DNA of 64,000 nucleotides from Sycobia sp. Sy_11 (lineage: Eukaryota > Arthropoda > Insecta > Hymenoptera > Epichrysomallidae). The translations under genes and the position numbers were made by a program. The notes under the pieces are model-generated. The model had not been told where the DNA came from. It did no database searches and saw only the letters and a program-made list of their open reading frames with translations. Location: NCBI GenBank assembly GCA_018907035.1, contig JACCIC010000300.1, positions 342,501-406,500 on the forward strand, given 5' to 3'. Below are positions 44,641 through 55,010 of this stretch, piece by piece (position 1 is the first letter of the stretch; each line of letters begins with the position of its first letter).

Positions 44641-44644
<4 letters not shown>

Positions 44645-44687
<43 letters not shown>
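44645..44687. repeat. (GA)n array
   Basis: About 21 GA units. Confidence 0.95.
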
Positions 44688-44765
44688 GGAGCCCGCTCTC
44701 ACAACGGTGGTGGGAACCGTAGTGGGAGTGAGCAAAGAAGAGAGAGAGAGAGGAAAAGAGGGAGG

Positions 44766-44788
44766 GCGACGACGACGACGACGACGAC
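44766..44788. repeat. (CGA)n trinucleotide repeat
   Basis: About seven to eight units. Confidence 0.85.
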
Positions 44789-44836
44789 CAAGACGACGGC
44801 GAGGCGGGTGAACAACGCGAGACCCAGAAATATACC

Positions 44837-44839
<3 letters not shown>

Positions 44840-44871
<32 letters not shown>
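44840..44871. repeat. (GA)n array
   Basis: About 16 GA units. Confidence 0.95.
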
Positions 44872-44873
<2 letters not shown>

Positions 44874-44952
44874 CGGGCGCGCCAACGCGCGCGTCATTAG
44901 AGATCGAGTCGGTGTATAATATAAGCGCCCGCTGTGCAAATATACCCTTGCG

Positions 44953-44956
<4 letters not shown>

Positions 44957-45004
<48 letters not shown>
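44957..45004. repeat. (TA)n array, 24 units
   Basis: Perfect TA run. Confidence 0.95.
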
Positions 45005-45007
<3 letters not shown>

Positions 45008-45166
45008 GTTCACGCTCGGGATGCCGATACGCCTCTATATTATACGACTCGCTCGCGGTCTACCCCGTAATGGTTCGGGCATTGCCGCAGAGGCCGGTAC
45101 GTGCCGGGAGCGTCGGCAGCGTCGCAACCCAACGACGCAAGGAAAAACGGGACTTTTGGCCTGGTG

Positions 45167-45201
45167 CGCGTACCGCGGGATCGCCGCGATTCCGCGTACG
45201 C
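45167..45201. other. GC-rich short hairpin
   Basis: GCGTACCGCGG- and CCGCGTACGC-type arms pair around a GATCGCCGCG centre, inside a 246-codon + frame that I consider a GC-rich chance ORF. Confidence 0.4.
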
Positions 45202-45435
45202 CGGAGCAACAGATTCTCGCGCGCACTCGCAGCGATCGCGCGCCCGGTGTATGGTGCAATGATTGTGAGAGGGGAAGGGTGGGGGAGAGGGAGAAGGATA
45301 GGCAGACAGGGACGGTGGAAAGAGGAGGGCAGCGAGCCAACCATAAGCCGGCCTGGCCGGTCGAGCCAGACCAATCAGGCGGCCACCGGTTCTTTCTCTC
45401 GGTCCCCGCTCACTATCTCTCTCTCCCTCACTCTC

Positions 45436-45468
<33 letters not shown>

Positions 45469-46180
45469 TCCTCACTCTCTCGCGCGCGCGCTACTTTTTA
45501 CCTGGCGGCGGGCTGCGCGAGCAGCTCTCGCTCCTTCTGTACGCAGCACCTGCATCGCCGATTTCTCTCTCCGGTACCTCCCTCCCGCCCGTCCTCGCTC
45601 CCACTTATTCTCTCTCTCTCTCTCTCTCTATCTGCATTCGGCTGGGCACATATACATACGAGAGACGAGAGGCGAATCGCACGGGTATATTTTCGTCGAG
45701 CGCTGCGCTCTTTTACCTTATTCGAGGGGCAGGGAGTGAGAGAGACGGGGTAAGCCGATGATTACGATGATGACGGTATACCGAAGGAGGGCTGCTGAAA
45801 TTCGGACGATCGGCGGAGAGAAATAGCGAGGGGAGGCGCCCTTTGATTTCGCAGGGGCCGATCGCCCATTGTTATCGTCGATTTATTTTTTCCTTCTTTC
45901 TTTCTTTCTGTAATTTTTTTTTTTTTTTTTTTTTTGTTTTTTTAATGACTCGCTACGCGTCCACTGGCACGGCGCGGTCCATCTCCCTCGTCTGCCCTCG
46001 CGTACCCTCGCTCCCGAGATTGCAACGAAGACGGATAATTAGAACGAGTATATAGCTTGTATATCGAACCTTATATATCATGTCGCTCGTCTCTAATTGA
46101 TGCAATAAAGGCAAAAACGGAATGGGAGAGGGAGGGTGAGAGAGAGAGAAGAGAGAGAGAAAGCGAGATAAAATTTATCA

Positions 46181-46375
46181 TTCTTTTAAAAAGGGGCTTT
46201 TGATATCTGAGTCGTAAACGGTTTCTTCGCTTTTTACGCGTATAATATACTTATTCGATTCGGAAGGGTCTATATATATACATATATATCTTTCAAGATT
46301 TTTTGTAAATTTTTGCTTCTTCTTTACCCAAAGAATTAGATTGCAAGGTGGAAATTTTAATGAACAAATCCATAT

Positions 46376-46429
<54 letters not shown>

Positions 46430-47700
46430 TGATTCGAGTTTTATTTATCCATAATTAGGTAACTTTTATATTTTAATTTCGATCCCGCCTTTACATTAAC
46501 GTCTGAGAATGCGAATAAGTTATTTGCATAAATTATAATATCAAATGAATCTGTCCAAAAATTTTAATTGACAATGTAACGCTTCTCCACACCGCGTGGA
46601 GTTCGGCAGAAGGAAGAAAAAGAACCGGCTCTTCGATTATTTCGTCGGTCGGCGTTATTTAGCCACCGCTACACGTGGTCAACAAATTTTAACGTCCTCC
46701 GCCGCCCCACCCCTACGCTCTCGAAATTACGTGAACTGACAAAATTCGAATGGTACACCGGGACGCGAGGCAAAGTGGTGAAAATCAACGACAGGCCGGC
46801 CAAAGAATAATCTTTCTTTAGGGTTCCACAGTGTGAACGTTTTTTCCGGTAAATTATTCATGATTTACGATAAAAAAAAAAATAAAAAAGAAAGAACAAC
46901 ACTGACCCGACAAATCATTTCAGAGCCCAGTTTCGAATTTTTACTTACTCGTTTTACTTGCCAAGTATTCGAATCGCTATTTCGTTTTTCATACTTATGG
47001 ACAAGTGAAGGATTCAATAATATTCGTTACTGCAAATGAGAAATTGTCAACTTTAAAAAAATTATGACGCTTTGCGATATCCAAAGCAATTGGATTAGGA
47101 ATTCACGACTGCCGACCTACGACTTTCAAAATTTTCTTCCTATAAAATTTCGATTTCAAACATTTCAAAGACCAAAATTCGGTCAACCATTTTAAATCGG
47201 ACATCTTCAATTTTCTGAGCCTATTTCAAGATTTTAATTGATCCGAAGGATCGATACATCAGATATTGAAAAAAAAAACAAATATAATAAAAATTATTTT
47301 TGAAAATAGTTCGATTTAATATATATATATATATAATCGTATCGGAACGACTTTTCAATAGATGTAACGACCTTTTAAACTGTACCTAATGTCTGTACTC
47401 TAAAGTTTAAAGGTCTTGATCATTAAGCTAGGATTGTAAAATGAGAAATAAAGGATTTTCCTCGATAAATTCTTTTCAGATCTTTTGTACACCTCATTTA
47501 ATAGAATAATACGTAAGCTATTAGGCTTAAAATACCCGATCTGCAAAAATGATTCCACGCTAATGACAGCATTTATTTTAATCGACCGGTGCGACATTAA
47601 AAATTATAAAAAAAAAATCGTGATAAACTCAAGTAAACGCTTAAAGAGGGCGAAATTGTTATGCAAATAAAAATGAAACTTTTAGCAAGGACGGCGATTA
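46181..47700. other. AT-rich spacer
   Basis: One TA array (46382-46426), a 17-bp CTCCAC/GTGGAG hairpin near 46585-46605, and otherwise unique AT-rich DNA. No supported gene. Confidence 0.7.
46382..46426. repeat. (TA)n array, 22 units
   Basis: Perfect TA run. Confidence 0.95.
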
Positions 47701-48136
47701 TCACTGTGGCGCGCGGAGAAAATAACGGAAACGAAAGAAGTCGAGGAAACAAAATACGAAGTATCGCGGCAAGAGGCAGTAACTGGTAAATTTTGCGCGG
47801 ATACCGCGCACGCACCCTCTACCGTTCACCCCCCCTCCCCACACCCACGGAAAACTCCACCGCTGGCCCCCACAGATATTCTCACGGGCGCGCGTCGCGC
47901 CCGTAACGGAGCGCGAGCGGACTGGACGCGCGTATCGCTCTGCGTGCCCGTCCCGTACGCGGCGCGAGCAGCGACGAGGGCGAAAGATGAGACGGAGGAG
48001 CCGGAGGAGCAGGCCGCGGAAGGAGTTGGAAAAAAAAATTCGCCCGTACCGCGGCGGAATGGCGAGCGGTTCCGCGGTGACGACGGGCCGGTGCGGGCGG
48101 GGAGGCGAAGGGAGGCTACGAGGAGAAGGCAGTGCC

Positions 48137-48138
<2 letters not shown>

Positions 48139-48180
<42 letters not shown>

Positions 48181-48182
48181 GA
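48139..48182. repeat. (GA)n array
   Basis: About 21 units with one GGG break. Confidence 0.95.
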
Positions 48183-48273
48183 CAGAGAGTGGAAGATTGA
48201 GTCACTACGCGCCGCGGCCGGGAGAATTTTATTTCAATAGCCATTGCTTTTGAAGGTGGCCGCAAAAGCTGTA

Positions 48274-48278
<5 letters not shown>

Positions 48279-48329
<51 letters not shown>
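48279..48329. repeat. (TA)n array, 25 units
   Basis: Perfect TA run, followed 8 bp later by (CT)n. Confidence 0.95.
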
Positions 48330-48330
<1 letters not shown>

Positions 48331-48658
48331 CTGCACACTCTCTCTCTCTCTCTCTCTCACACTCTCTCGCTGCCTCTCGCTCTCGCGCTCCCCCAGCGAA
48401 AGACAAAGCAGCGGGCGCATTGTGCAGCCCTCGCTGCCGCGGCGGCAAATGCGGTTTTCTCTCCTCCCCTCCGCCCGGTCATCGATCGCGCGGGCCCTGC
48501 CGCGGCGAGGGCGCGAGCGGCGCGGGGACGAGGAGAGAGGCGCGGGGCAGAGAGCTCTCGGAAACATTTAGCTCGTCCGAGCCGCTTGCTCGCCGCGCGC
48601 ACTTCTTTATATTGCAAGCTCGGGATTTCGCGCGCGCGCCCGCCCGTCTATCATCAGG

Positions 48659-48704
<46 letters not shown>
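48659..48704. repeat. (TA)n array, 23 units
   Basis: Perfect TA run. Confidence 0.95.
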
Positions 48705-48708
<4 letters not shown>

Positions 48709-48796
48709 CAGACGAGCATACAGCCATAAGTCCCCGGGACACGAGTGCTGGAGCGAAACCTTTCATTTCTGCCGCCTGCGTCCGGGACGTATCCGT

Positions 48797-48831
<35 letters not shown>

Positions 48832-49085
48832 CGAGAGACGAGAGAAAGAACGATTTCCCTCGTCTTGGAGAACGTTTCGCCGGCAGCGCCCGGCATATCG
48901 GCTCGAGAGTTCAGAGATTATTCGCAGAAAAGTATTTCTTTACGCCGGTGCGCAGAGCGCGAAGAAGAGAGAGAGAGAGAGAGAGATCGATGAGAGATCT
49001 CTCCGCGTCGTCCTTTTTGTGCTCCCGTCATTGCCTTTTTCTGCCTCCCACTCTCTCTCTCTCTCTCTCTCTCTCTTCTTGCTCT

Positions 49086-49086
<1 letters not shown>

Positions 49087-49132
<46 letters not shown>
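49087..49132. repeat. (TA)n array, 23 units
   Basis: Perfect TA run shortly after (CT)n at 49051-49075. Confidence 0.95.
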
Positions 49133-49136
<4 letters not shown>

Positions 49137-49299
49137 CACAATGGCCCCTACATCGGCGAAGCGGTGCGCGAGCGTCCGCGCAACTCTTAAAAGCAACGAC
49201 TATGACCAATGAGACTATGTAGATTCACTTGGCGGTTCTAAATATTCAGTTGGATAAGGATTTTTTCAATCCGCCTGCAAGCAATTTCTTTTTATATAT

Positions 49300-49301
<2 letters not shown>

Positions 49302-49349
<48 letters not shown>
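49302..49349. repeat. (TA)n array, about 24 units
   Basis: TA run with GA substitutions at both ends. Confidence 0.95.
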
Positions 49350-49350
<1 letters not shown>

Positions 49351-49445
49351 TAACCGCAGCGCTGCCCCGTAGCTTTCACGAGATCGTTCAATTTTCACGA
49401 TGATCGAGAAAGCGGTTTTAAAGTCTATTTTTATAGTAGTTTTGT

Positions 49446-49448
<3 letters not shown>

Positions 49449-49494
<46 letters not shown>
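49449..49494. repeat. (TA)n array, 23 units
   Basis: Perfect TA run. Confidence 0.95.
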
Positions 49495-49496
<2 letters not shown>

Positions 49497-49687
49497 CGTT
49501 TAAAAAAGTCTATTAAGATATAAAATATGATTTTCTGGAAATGGGTTTCGAAGTGTCATTTAGTATCAATATTTATTAATAGAATATAATTTCTTTTGAA
49601 TGGGGACCAAAGCAAATGTCACTTTAATTTTATGAAATTTAAAACAAAGTTGAGTTACGATCACTGCGGTCCTTGTCTCTATGCAAA

Positions 49688-49775
49688 GATGTTTTATTAC
49701 AAAGTCTCTATACAAAAAATTTTTCCATTATTGACCCGCGGAATTGATTATGGAAATTTTTTAATAGAAACATCT
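49688..49775. other. Degenerate palindrome centred on CCGCGG
   Basis: AGATGTTTTATTA at the left end matches the reverse complement of the right end (AGATGTTTCTATTA). Inner segments AAAAAATTTTTCCAT and its counterpart match as well, separated from the outer match by a 13-16-nt insertion in the left arm. The centre is CCGCGG (49736-49741). Confidence 0.5.
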
Positions 49776-50241
49776 CTATTCACGTAAATTCATGTACGAT
49801 TATATGTAAAAATTTCTAACTAATACATTGAAACAGATCTCAAATAACCTATTGAAGCAATTGTTCATTAACTTCTTAGGCTCGGGGAAAATCAACGGTT
49901 TATTGTACAGAGCTGAATGAGTAGATTAGTTAACAACCACTTTTGCACTTGAAAAAATAATTGTGCATTAAACAAAATTTCAACAAACAGTGTTTTTGAA
50001 ATTGAATTGCATATTTTTCTAAGGAAGAAAATGGAACGGAATAGAAAGAACAAAAATTTTTCCAGTACTATTTATAAATCCGGCTTATGAAAATTTTTTA
50101 ATCATCAATTGTTTTTGAATCGATCGAAAGTGAAAAAAAAATCTTTTAAAAGTTACGTTAAGATGCAATGCATAGCTAACCAAAGAAGATGAGATCTGTC
50201 GAAAAAAGCTTCGAATTGAATCAATTACTTTATCCTAAATA

Positions 50242-50447
50242 TACAGTTGTTCATAGTTTTATCAAGGACTTTAAGTTTTTTCAACAGGCTGTTCATTAAT
50301 AATTCAAAGCCAAACGTTGAAAAACGAAACGTTGAAATCGCTCGTTTATTTTGAACTACCTGAAAATACATTACCATTGTTTGATGAAAAACGAAACGCG
50401 GACTTTATAAAAAAACAAAGTCCTTGATAAAACTTTGGCCATCTGTA
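50242..50447. mobile_element. Tc1/mariner-type MITE, 202 bp plus TA duplications
   Basis: The element spans 50244-50445 between TA dinucleotides (50242-50243, 50446-50447). Its ends are CAG...CTG. The terminal inverted repeats are about 29 bp: 18 consecutive bases AGTTTTATCAAGGACTTT match perfectly between left and right ends, and the outer 11 bases have about five differences. A subterminal direct repeat (GAAAAACGAAACG at about 50325 and 50387) and a local GGACTTT/AAAGTCC hairpin lie inside. TA target duplication and short length fit a non-autonomous IS630/Tc1/mariner derivative. It has no coding capacity, and no second copy was noticed in this window. Confidence 0.65.
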
Positions 50448-50752
50448 TATACAGGATTTTATTTCTTAGTTTTATTTAATAAGCGATATTTTTAACGAAT
50501 TTCATATCTGAAATTATTTTACCGACGTTTGAGATTTTAGTTCCACGATTGCCAAACATTCAGCCGTGTACACGACGATCTGAACGTCCACGTTCCAGTA
50601 TTACGACGAAATATTGTATGATCAGGCTCGACTAGCTCGAGCTGTTCCAAACCAAAGTATTAAATACTCGAAGGACATGCAAAATTAACATTTACAATAA
50701 GGTTTAGAAATGGGAACATTTGAAAAATCATAACTACGATAAAAATTAAATT

Positions 50753-50902
50753 ATGCTGTTGAAAAAAGAACACGTTCGAATGAAGCTATTAAAAGAAGAA
50801 GAAGAAAATGAAATTCTGAGCAGCATTCGAGTATCCGTAACCGGAGAAGTTCGCGTGACTCGAGCTTTTCGAGCCCTCATCGAACTCCGTATCTATTGTT
50901 AA
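50753..50902 (+). CDS. 49-codon small ORF, unknown
   Basis: ATG at 50753 to TAA at 50900-50902. The product would begin MLLKKEHVRMKLLKEEEE and end in a mixed hydrophobic-basic segment (RVTRAFRALIELRIYC). The charged first half could be helical. It overlaps other short frames on both strands (+ 50859-51032, - 50934-51092), a sign of locally low stop density rather than of coding. No family recognised. Confidence 0.1.
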   Translation: MLLKKEHVRMKLLKEEEENEILSSIRVSVTGEVRVTRAFRALIELRIYC

Positions 50903-51260
50903 TCAAACCGTCATACGAGGGAATACGTCCACTTCATCGTTCAAAATTTGTCATTGGTGTGACCTGATCTCCAAACATAGCCCCATTCACGGTGATGTGG
51001 ACGCTTGGATCTCTCCATATCAGAATCTTTAAGTATTGATGCAAGTACAAATTTTTAACTTTTTTCCATTTATCGTAAGGCATTGAATACATTGTTCAAA
51101 TCGTGACGTTGTAAAGAGAACGTCCATATAACCTCCATTACGATGATTTTGGTCGTCAGGTACCAACGTTACAATGTAATTTGGTTAATAAATATTTTTA
51201 TCGGTCTTACAGTTTTTGTACTATAAATTATTATACTAATATAACAATATTCATACTATT

Positions 51261-51598
51261 CTTGTTTATGATCAACCCCTAATAATGTCAAATAGAAATT
51301 ACTACGAAAAATCAAATAAAATTAGATTAAAAATTAAAAATAATGAAAATAAACTATATTCTATATTAGCAAAGGACTAAACAAAACTAAAGTTTTCTTC
51401 ATCAAGATGAACGGTAGAGGTTTGAAATATCAGATATCTAAAGTAAATTTAAATTTAAGGTGGTAGGGACAGTCAGTTTTTCCTTTGCTAACATAAGAAT
51501 ATACTTTATTTTTATTATTATTAATTCTTAATCTAATTTTATTTTATTTTTAGTTGTAATTTCTTTTTCAGATTTTTTAGAGGCGATTCTAAACAAGG
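51261..51598. mobile_element. Long AT-rich foldback (inverted repeat) element
   Basis: The left arm 51261-51376 and right arm 51481-51598 are reverse complements over roughly 115 nt, with about 80% identity. Key matching blocks include AAAATTAGATTAA, TTAGCAAAGGA and CTTGTTTA. The 104-bp spacer (51377-51480) contains GACAGTCAG, which recurs inverted just outside the right arm (about 51600-51612). Weaker similarity continues outward to about 51229 and 51635. It fits a foldback-type MITE or a long hpRNA source. No terminal duplication was established. Confidence 0.55.
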
Positions 51599-51931
51599 GC
51601 TGTCTGACTGTCGTTATAATAGAATAATCTTAAAATAAATAATTCAGAACAGTCGATATAACTACAATTTTTAATTGTTAAAGTGATTTTGCACTTTGAC
51701 GAATTTTCAACAAAATTTGAAAAATCTCTTTGCAGACATTATGCGTACTCACAGCAAAATCAGTAAACAAAAAATACATACAATATTCATTAGCCATAAA
51801 CGTAAGAGGATGACCGTTATTTTCACGGTGACTCTCAACAAGTGCAATACCTTCTAATCGACTTTTCTTAGGAATCCGTCAATTTTTCAGTTACTCATTT
51901 TAAATTAGAAAAAAAGAGATCGTAACTCATC

Positions 51932-52314
51932 CTAATAAAATAAGTAAACATCACATACGTATATTTTTACCACATTTTTCTGTTGGGCCGTCTGCCACTG
52001 CAAGAAACGCGAACGAATAATCTCATCAATAAGAGACCAGTAGGCAATTCGAAGATTGAACCGCGTCCCCGGGATCGTGAAATTTTTACGGTACCCGCGA
52101 TGATTCAGTCGCTCGATTAACCCCCCTCCCCCCACCCACCGCCACCCGGGCGTATAAACCCGGCGCCCGAGCACGTTTTCCCCAAAAGCGACCGAACTTC
52201 CTCCCGCAGAAGCTGGATACGGAGTATGCCGTGCTGCCGTTATTATTAATCTAATCGCTCGCAATATCGGCGAAATTCCCAGTGTCTCGGGGAATTTTAT
52301 TATTCCACTCAGCT

Positions 52315-52318
<4 letters not shown>
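51932..52318 (-). CDS. Uncharacterised 128-codon minus-strand ORF
   Basis: ATG (complement of 52316-52318) directly beside the TA array at 52317-52365 opens 128 codons to a stop at 51932, free of microsatellite translation. The frame shows no known motif. It is rich in Arg, Gly and Trp in the middle (PGWRWVGGGG region) because of a C-rich stretch. Length is at the upper end of chance expectation. Kept as a low-confidence hypothetical. Confidence 0.12.

Positions 52319-52365
<47 letters not shown>
52317..52365. repeat. (TA)n array, 24 units
   Basis: Perfect TA run. Confidence 0.95.
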
Positions 52366-52370
<5 letters not shown>

Positions 52371-52507
52371 AACTGGGAAAAATCCATTTTCAATCTCGCT
52401 CGCCGGGAGCCATTTTGGTCTACTACAGCGCGCCACTACGCAGGACGCTCCCCCGCCCCCCTCCCCGACCGCAGCCATATAGGAAATTCGTTCGGCCGAC
52501 CCCGATC

Positions 52508-52531
52508 ACGACGACGACGACGACGACGACG
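52508..52531. repeat. (ACG)n trinucleotide repeat
   Basis: Eight units. Confidence 0.9.
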
Positions 52532-52661
52532 GTCGACGCGTCACTTTTCCCATCGGCGCGGGATCATCCCCTGCGGGGGAGGAAGGAAAGGGGGCGTCCA
52601 TCCGTCCGCTCGCTCGCTCGCTCGCCCGCACTCTTCGTCAGGGGCCAGCGCAGCGAGAGAG

Positions 52662-52664
<3 letters not shown>

Positions 52665-52705
<41 letters not shown>
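52665..52705. repeat. (GA)n array
   Basis: About 20 GA units. Confidence 0.95.
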
Positions 52706-52707
<2 letters not shown>

Positions 52708-53837
52708 CCGAAGCCCTCTGATTTACGGGCGGGCGTAAATATTATAATGCCCCCCCTCCCTCGACCCACTCCCCCCTCGTCCAGCTACGGTTTGCTGCGG
52801 GCTTCCGCGCGTCTCGTCCCGCCATCCTCCCCCCCCCCCCTGTCGCTCTCTTCGGATAAGACTCCGGGCGCGCCTCTTTCGCCGGAAGACGGGAGCGGCG
52901 GAAGAAGAGAGGGGGGGGCGGTCTCACCGCACACGGATCGGTCCACCCTCCCCACACCCGCTCCCATCAGACCCACTGTACGTCGACGGCGCATATATAT
53001 ATATATAATAATAATGCGGCAGGCGGGCGCGCCCGGGCTGCAAAGAGGATCCATTATCTGACTCACGCGGCGTTAAGCTCGCGCGCGAACGAACCAAGGA
53101 ACGAACGGGGCCACCATAGGCGGATGCGCCCCGTTCCGGCGTGCGTGTGCGTCTGTGCCTATGCGCGTCTGTACAAGCTCGTGTACGCGGCGTCGCCGAA
53201 GACGAAACTAATTCCGGGGGAGCGCGTCGCTCTATATACACTATATATACGCGTATACGCGCGGCCGATGCGCGCGGAACTTCGGCCGGAGGGGCGCATA
53301 ATGTTGCGTGGATTATTAAGCGCGCGGGATCTATATAGATATATATATATACTACCGTCGCGATGAGCCCGATAAATCTTGGAGGGTACGTGCACACACA
53401 CGCGCGCGCGCGCGCACACATAAATACACAGGCACACATACTCACCATCGAGGCTTATCTTTTCTCTTTCTATATTATATATCGCGGGGCGGGAGGGGCG
53501 TAGAAGAGCGGCGGGCGCTCGAAATTGGTTGCGCTTTGCTTATAACGACCGCGCGGCCCCGCCAGACCCTATCCCGAATGTCAGGAATAATTTTCGGCTA
53601 AATCTCCCCCGTGGATGAGCTGTCCCGGGTTATCCTTTGTATTTATAACAGGGGAATTTGATGTGGGAATATGAATCGCATAAATAGTTACATGTACGAA
53701 TTGTATATGGTCGATGTATCCGACTGCTTTTTCGAGACAGTCCGCGAGAATCATCCCGTTGCGATATGTCGAACATGAGAGGCAAGAACGACTGTTTGAC
53801 GCGTGCAAGATTACGCAAATAGTGAGGATTTTTCTTC

Positions 53838-53861
53838 AAAAAAAAAAAAAAAAAAAAAAAA
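53838..53861. repeat. A24 homopolymer
   Basis: Uninterrupted A run followed by an A/G-rich tail. Confidence 0.9.
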
Positions 53862-54690
53862 GAAAAGAAAAAAATATTCTACACGCTAGTATTGGGGGAA
53901 AAACTTTCACTGTCCTCGGAAAAATCCCCGCTGCCTATACTTATGTTTCTATATAATTACAAGCCAAAGATAATTGCGGAGGATGCTGTCCTAGTTACGA
54001 AACTCCACTCCTATGCAGTTCGTTACGTAAATTAGTCTTAACGATTCCCCAGCCCCCCCACCCCCTACTTTTTTTTTCTTCTCTTCAAAAGGTTAATTTG
54101 GATTTTGGGGCAGGGGGGGGGGAGAAAGAATAACGCCGTGTTATTATTCGAGTTTAACTATACGTGACACGACCTTTCGTACGTAAAAAATGACTCACTA
54201 CACGCGCGTCACTTTACCGCGGCTCGAAAGTTAAATGATGCATTATTAATAATAACGCTAAATTACGTTTAATTTTCTTTTCTTTAAACGGTTTATCGAT
54301 GCTAAAGCCAATAATTGGGATCTATTTTCGAGCTTGAAGTATTATTATTTGACGAAATTTATTGGTTAAAAAAAAAAACAGTAAAAATCACATATAATTG
54401 TATACTCGACATTTTTTTCCCCAACCTAATTAGTATATGACGAAATTTTGAATTTTTCCCTAATTATTATCTTCGATTTTTCTGCATTAACGTGCTCTTA
54501 ATTAGTAAACGAGTGATAACGATGGTGCTGCTTAAAAGAAATTTTGAGCTTTAAAATTGTTATGAATTAATAGAATGCACTTTTATTATACACAACTGTT
54601 TCGATTATACCGCAATAATCTTTATCAGAAGCAATCGACACTGCCATCGTCCCACGTAGAATTGCTCTCAATCGTTTATTTCTACTTCAG

Positions 54691-54790
54691 TGCCTGCGAG
54701 ACTAACGGCTTTATACTTCGAAATGCCCTGAGACACCCTGAATGCACTTTTCAATTTAGAGCTACGAAAATGGGAAATTGCGCAATGTGA
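54691..54790 (+). CDS. Possible terminal exon, unknown product
   Basis: A pyrimidine-rich tract ending TCTACTTCAG (acceptor at 54690) is followed by a frame (phase 2 entry) of 32 sense codons to TGA at 54788-54790. Three Cys are present (ACETNGF, PECTF, GNCAM). An AATAAA signal lies at 54922-54927, about 130 bp after the stop. Acceptor, short open frame, stop and polyadenylation signal are in the right order for a last exon. No upstream partner or homology was found, and the minus strand is also open here. Confidence 0.15.
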
Positions 54791-55010
54791 AATTATCTTT
54801 TTCCTTATTGTCATCCTGAATTTATCGAACTCTTTGATTAATTGAAACTTTTTGCCTTTCAACGGAGGAGGAGGAGAAGAAGAAGAAGAAAAAAACATTA
54901 ATCCCGCGACTTTCAAGGGGGAATAAAATAAAAATCTTTTATTTTCAAACAACGCAATTCTCGAATAGAGGAAGTAGGAGGAGGAGTGGGAGGAGGAAAA
55001 AATACGCAAT

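Larger units (their letters stand above)
40561..46180. other. GC-rich block with CAG-rich candidate exon and hairpin
   Basis: TA arrays at 40674-40718, 40848-40887, 41063-41115 and 41372-41420 precede a CpG-rich core (41.7-46.1 kb). The core carries the strong hairpin (42175-42269), four CTG/CAG runs, GA arrays, TTCG repeats (about 44393-44450) and a TATAAAAG motif (44561-44568). This is the most gene-5-prime-like region in the window. Confidence 0.7.
47701..49380. other. GC-rich microsatellite block
   Basis: GA (48139-48182), TA (48279-48329), CT (48337-48357), TA (48659-48704), GA (48804-48830), CT (49051-49075), TA (49087-49132), TA (49302-49349). GA and CT arrays occur in opposite orientation within 250 bp of each other. 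No gene. Confidence 0.85.
49381..52050. other. AT-rich block carrying small transposon-like elements
   Basis: Contains a TA array (49449-49494), a degenerate palindrome (49688-49775), a Tc1/mariner-type MITE (50242-50447), a GC-moderate island with overlapping short frames (50753-51092) and a long foldback repeat (51261-51598). No intact transposase. Confidence 0.75.
52051..53600. other. GC-rich block
   Basis: TA (52317-52365), ACG (52508-52531), GA (52665-52705), several C runs, and a CA/CG alternation (53391-53417). An acceptor-like CCCGCAG lies at 52204-52210, with an open frame into the TA array but no donor. No gene. Confidence 0.75.
53601..55010. other. AT-rich block
   Basis: Contains an A24 run (53838-53861), C and G runs near 54051 and 54111, and the possible terminal exon at 54691-54790. 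The minus-strand frame at 54668-55009 overlaps that candidate and has no support. Confidence 0.65.

Noticed and set aside
45021..45761. 246-codon + frame in GC-rich DNA
   Set aside because: The second half is CT-array translation and the first half shows no domain. Overlapping frames on both strands are open because of high GC.
50859..51032. + frame with a KICHWCD segment, resembling the start of a RINGv (MARCH) finger
   Set aside because: Only the first Cys/His cluster resembles the family. The later Cys residues and the Trp-containing end are not in the expected places, so the likeness is superficial.
54668..55009. 113-codon minus-strand frame
   Set aside because: Starts at a low-complexity Ser/Pro stretch derived from GGA repeats, has no domain, and overlaps the equally weak terminal-exon candidate on +.
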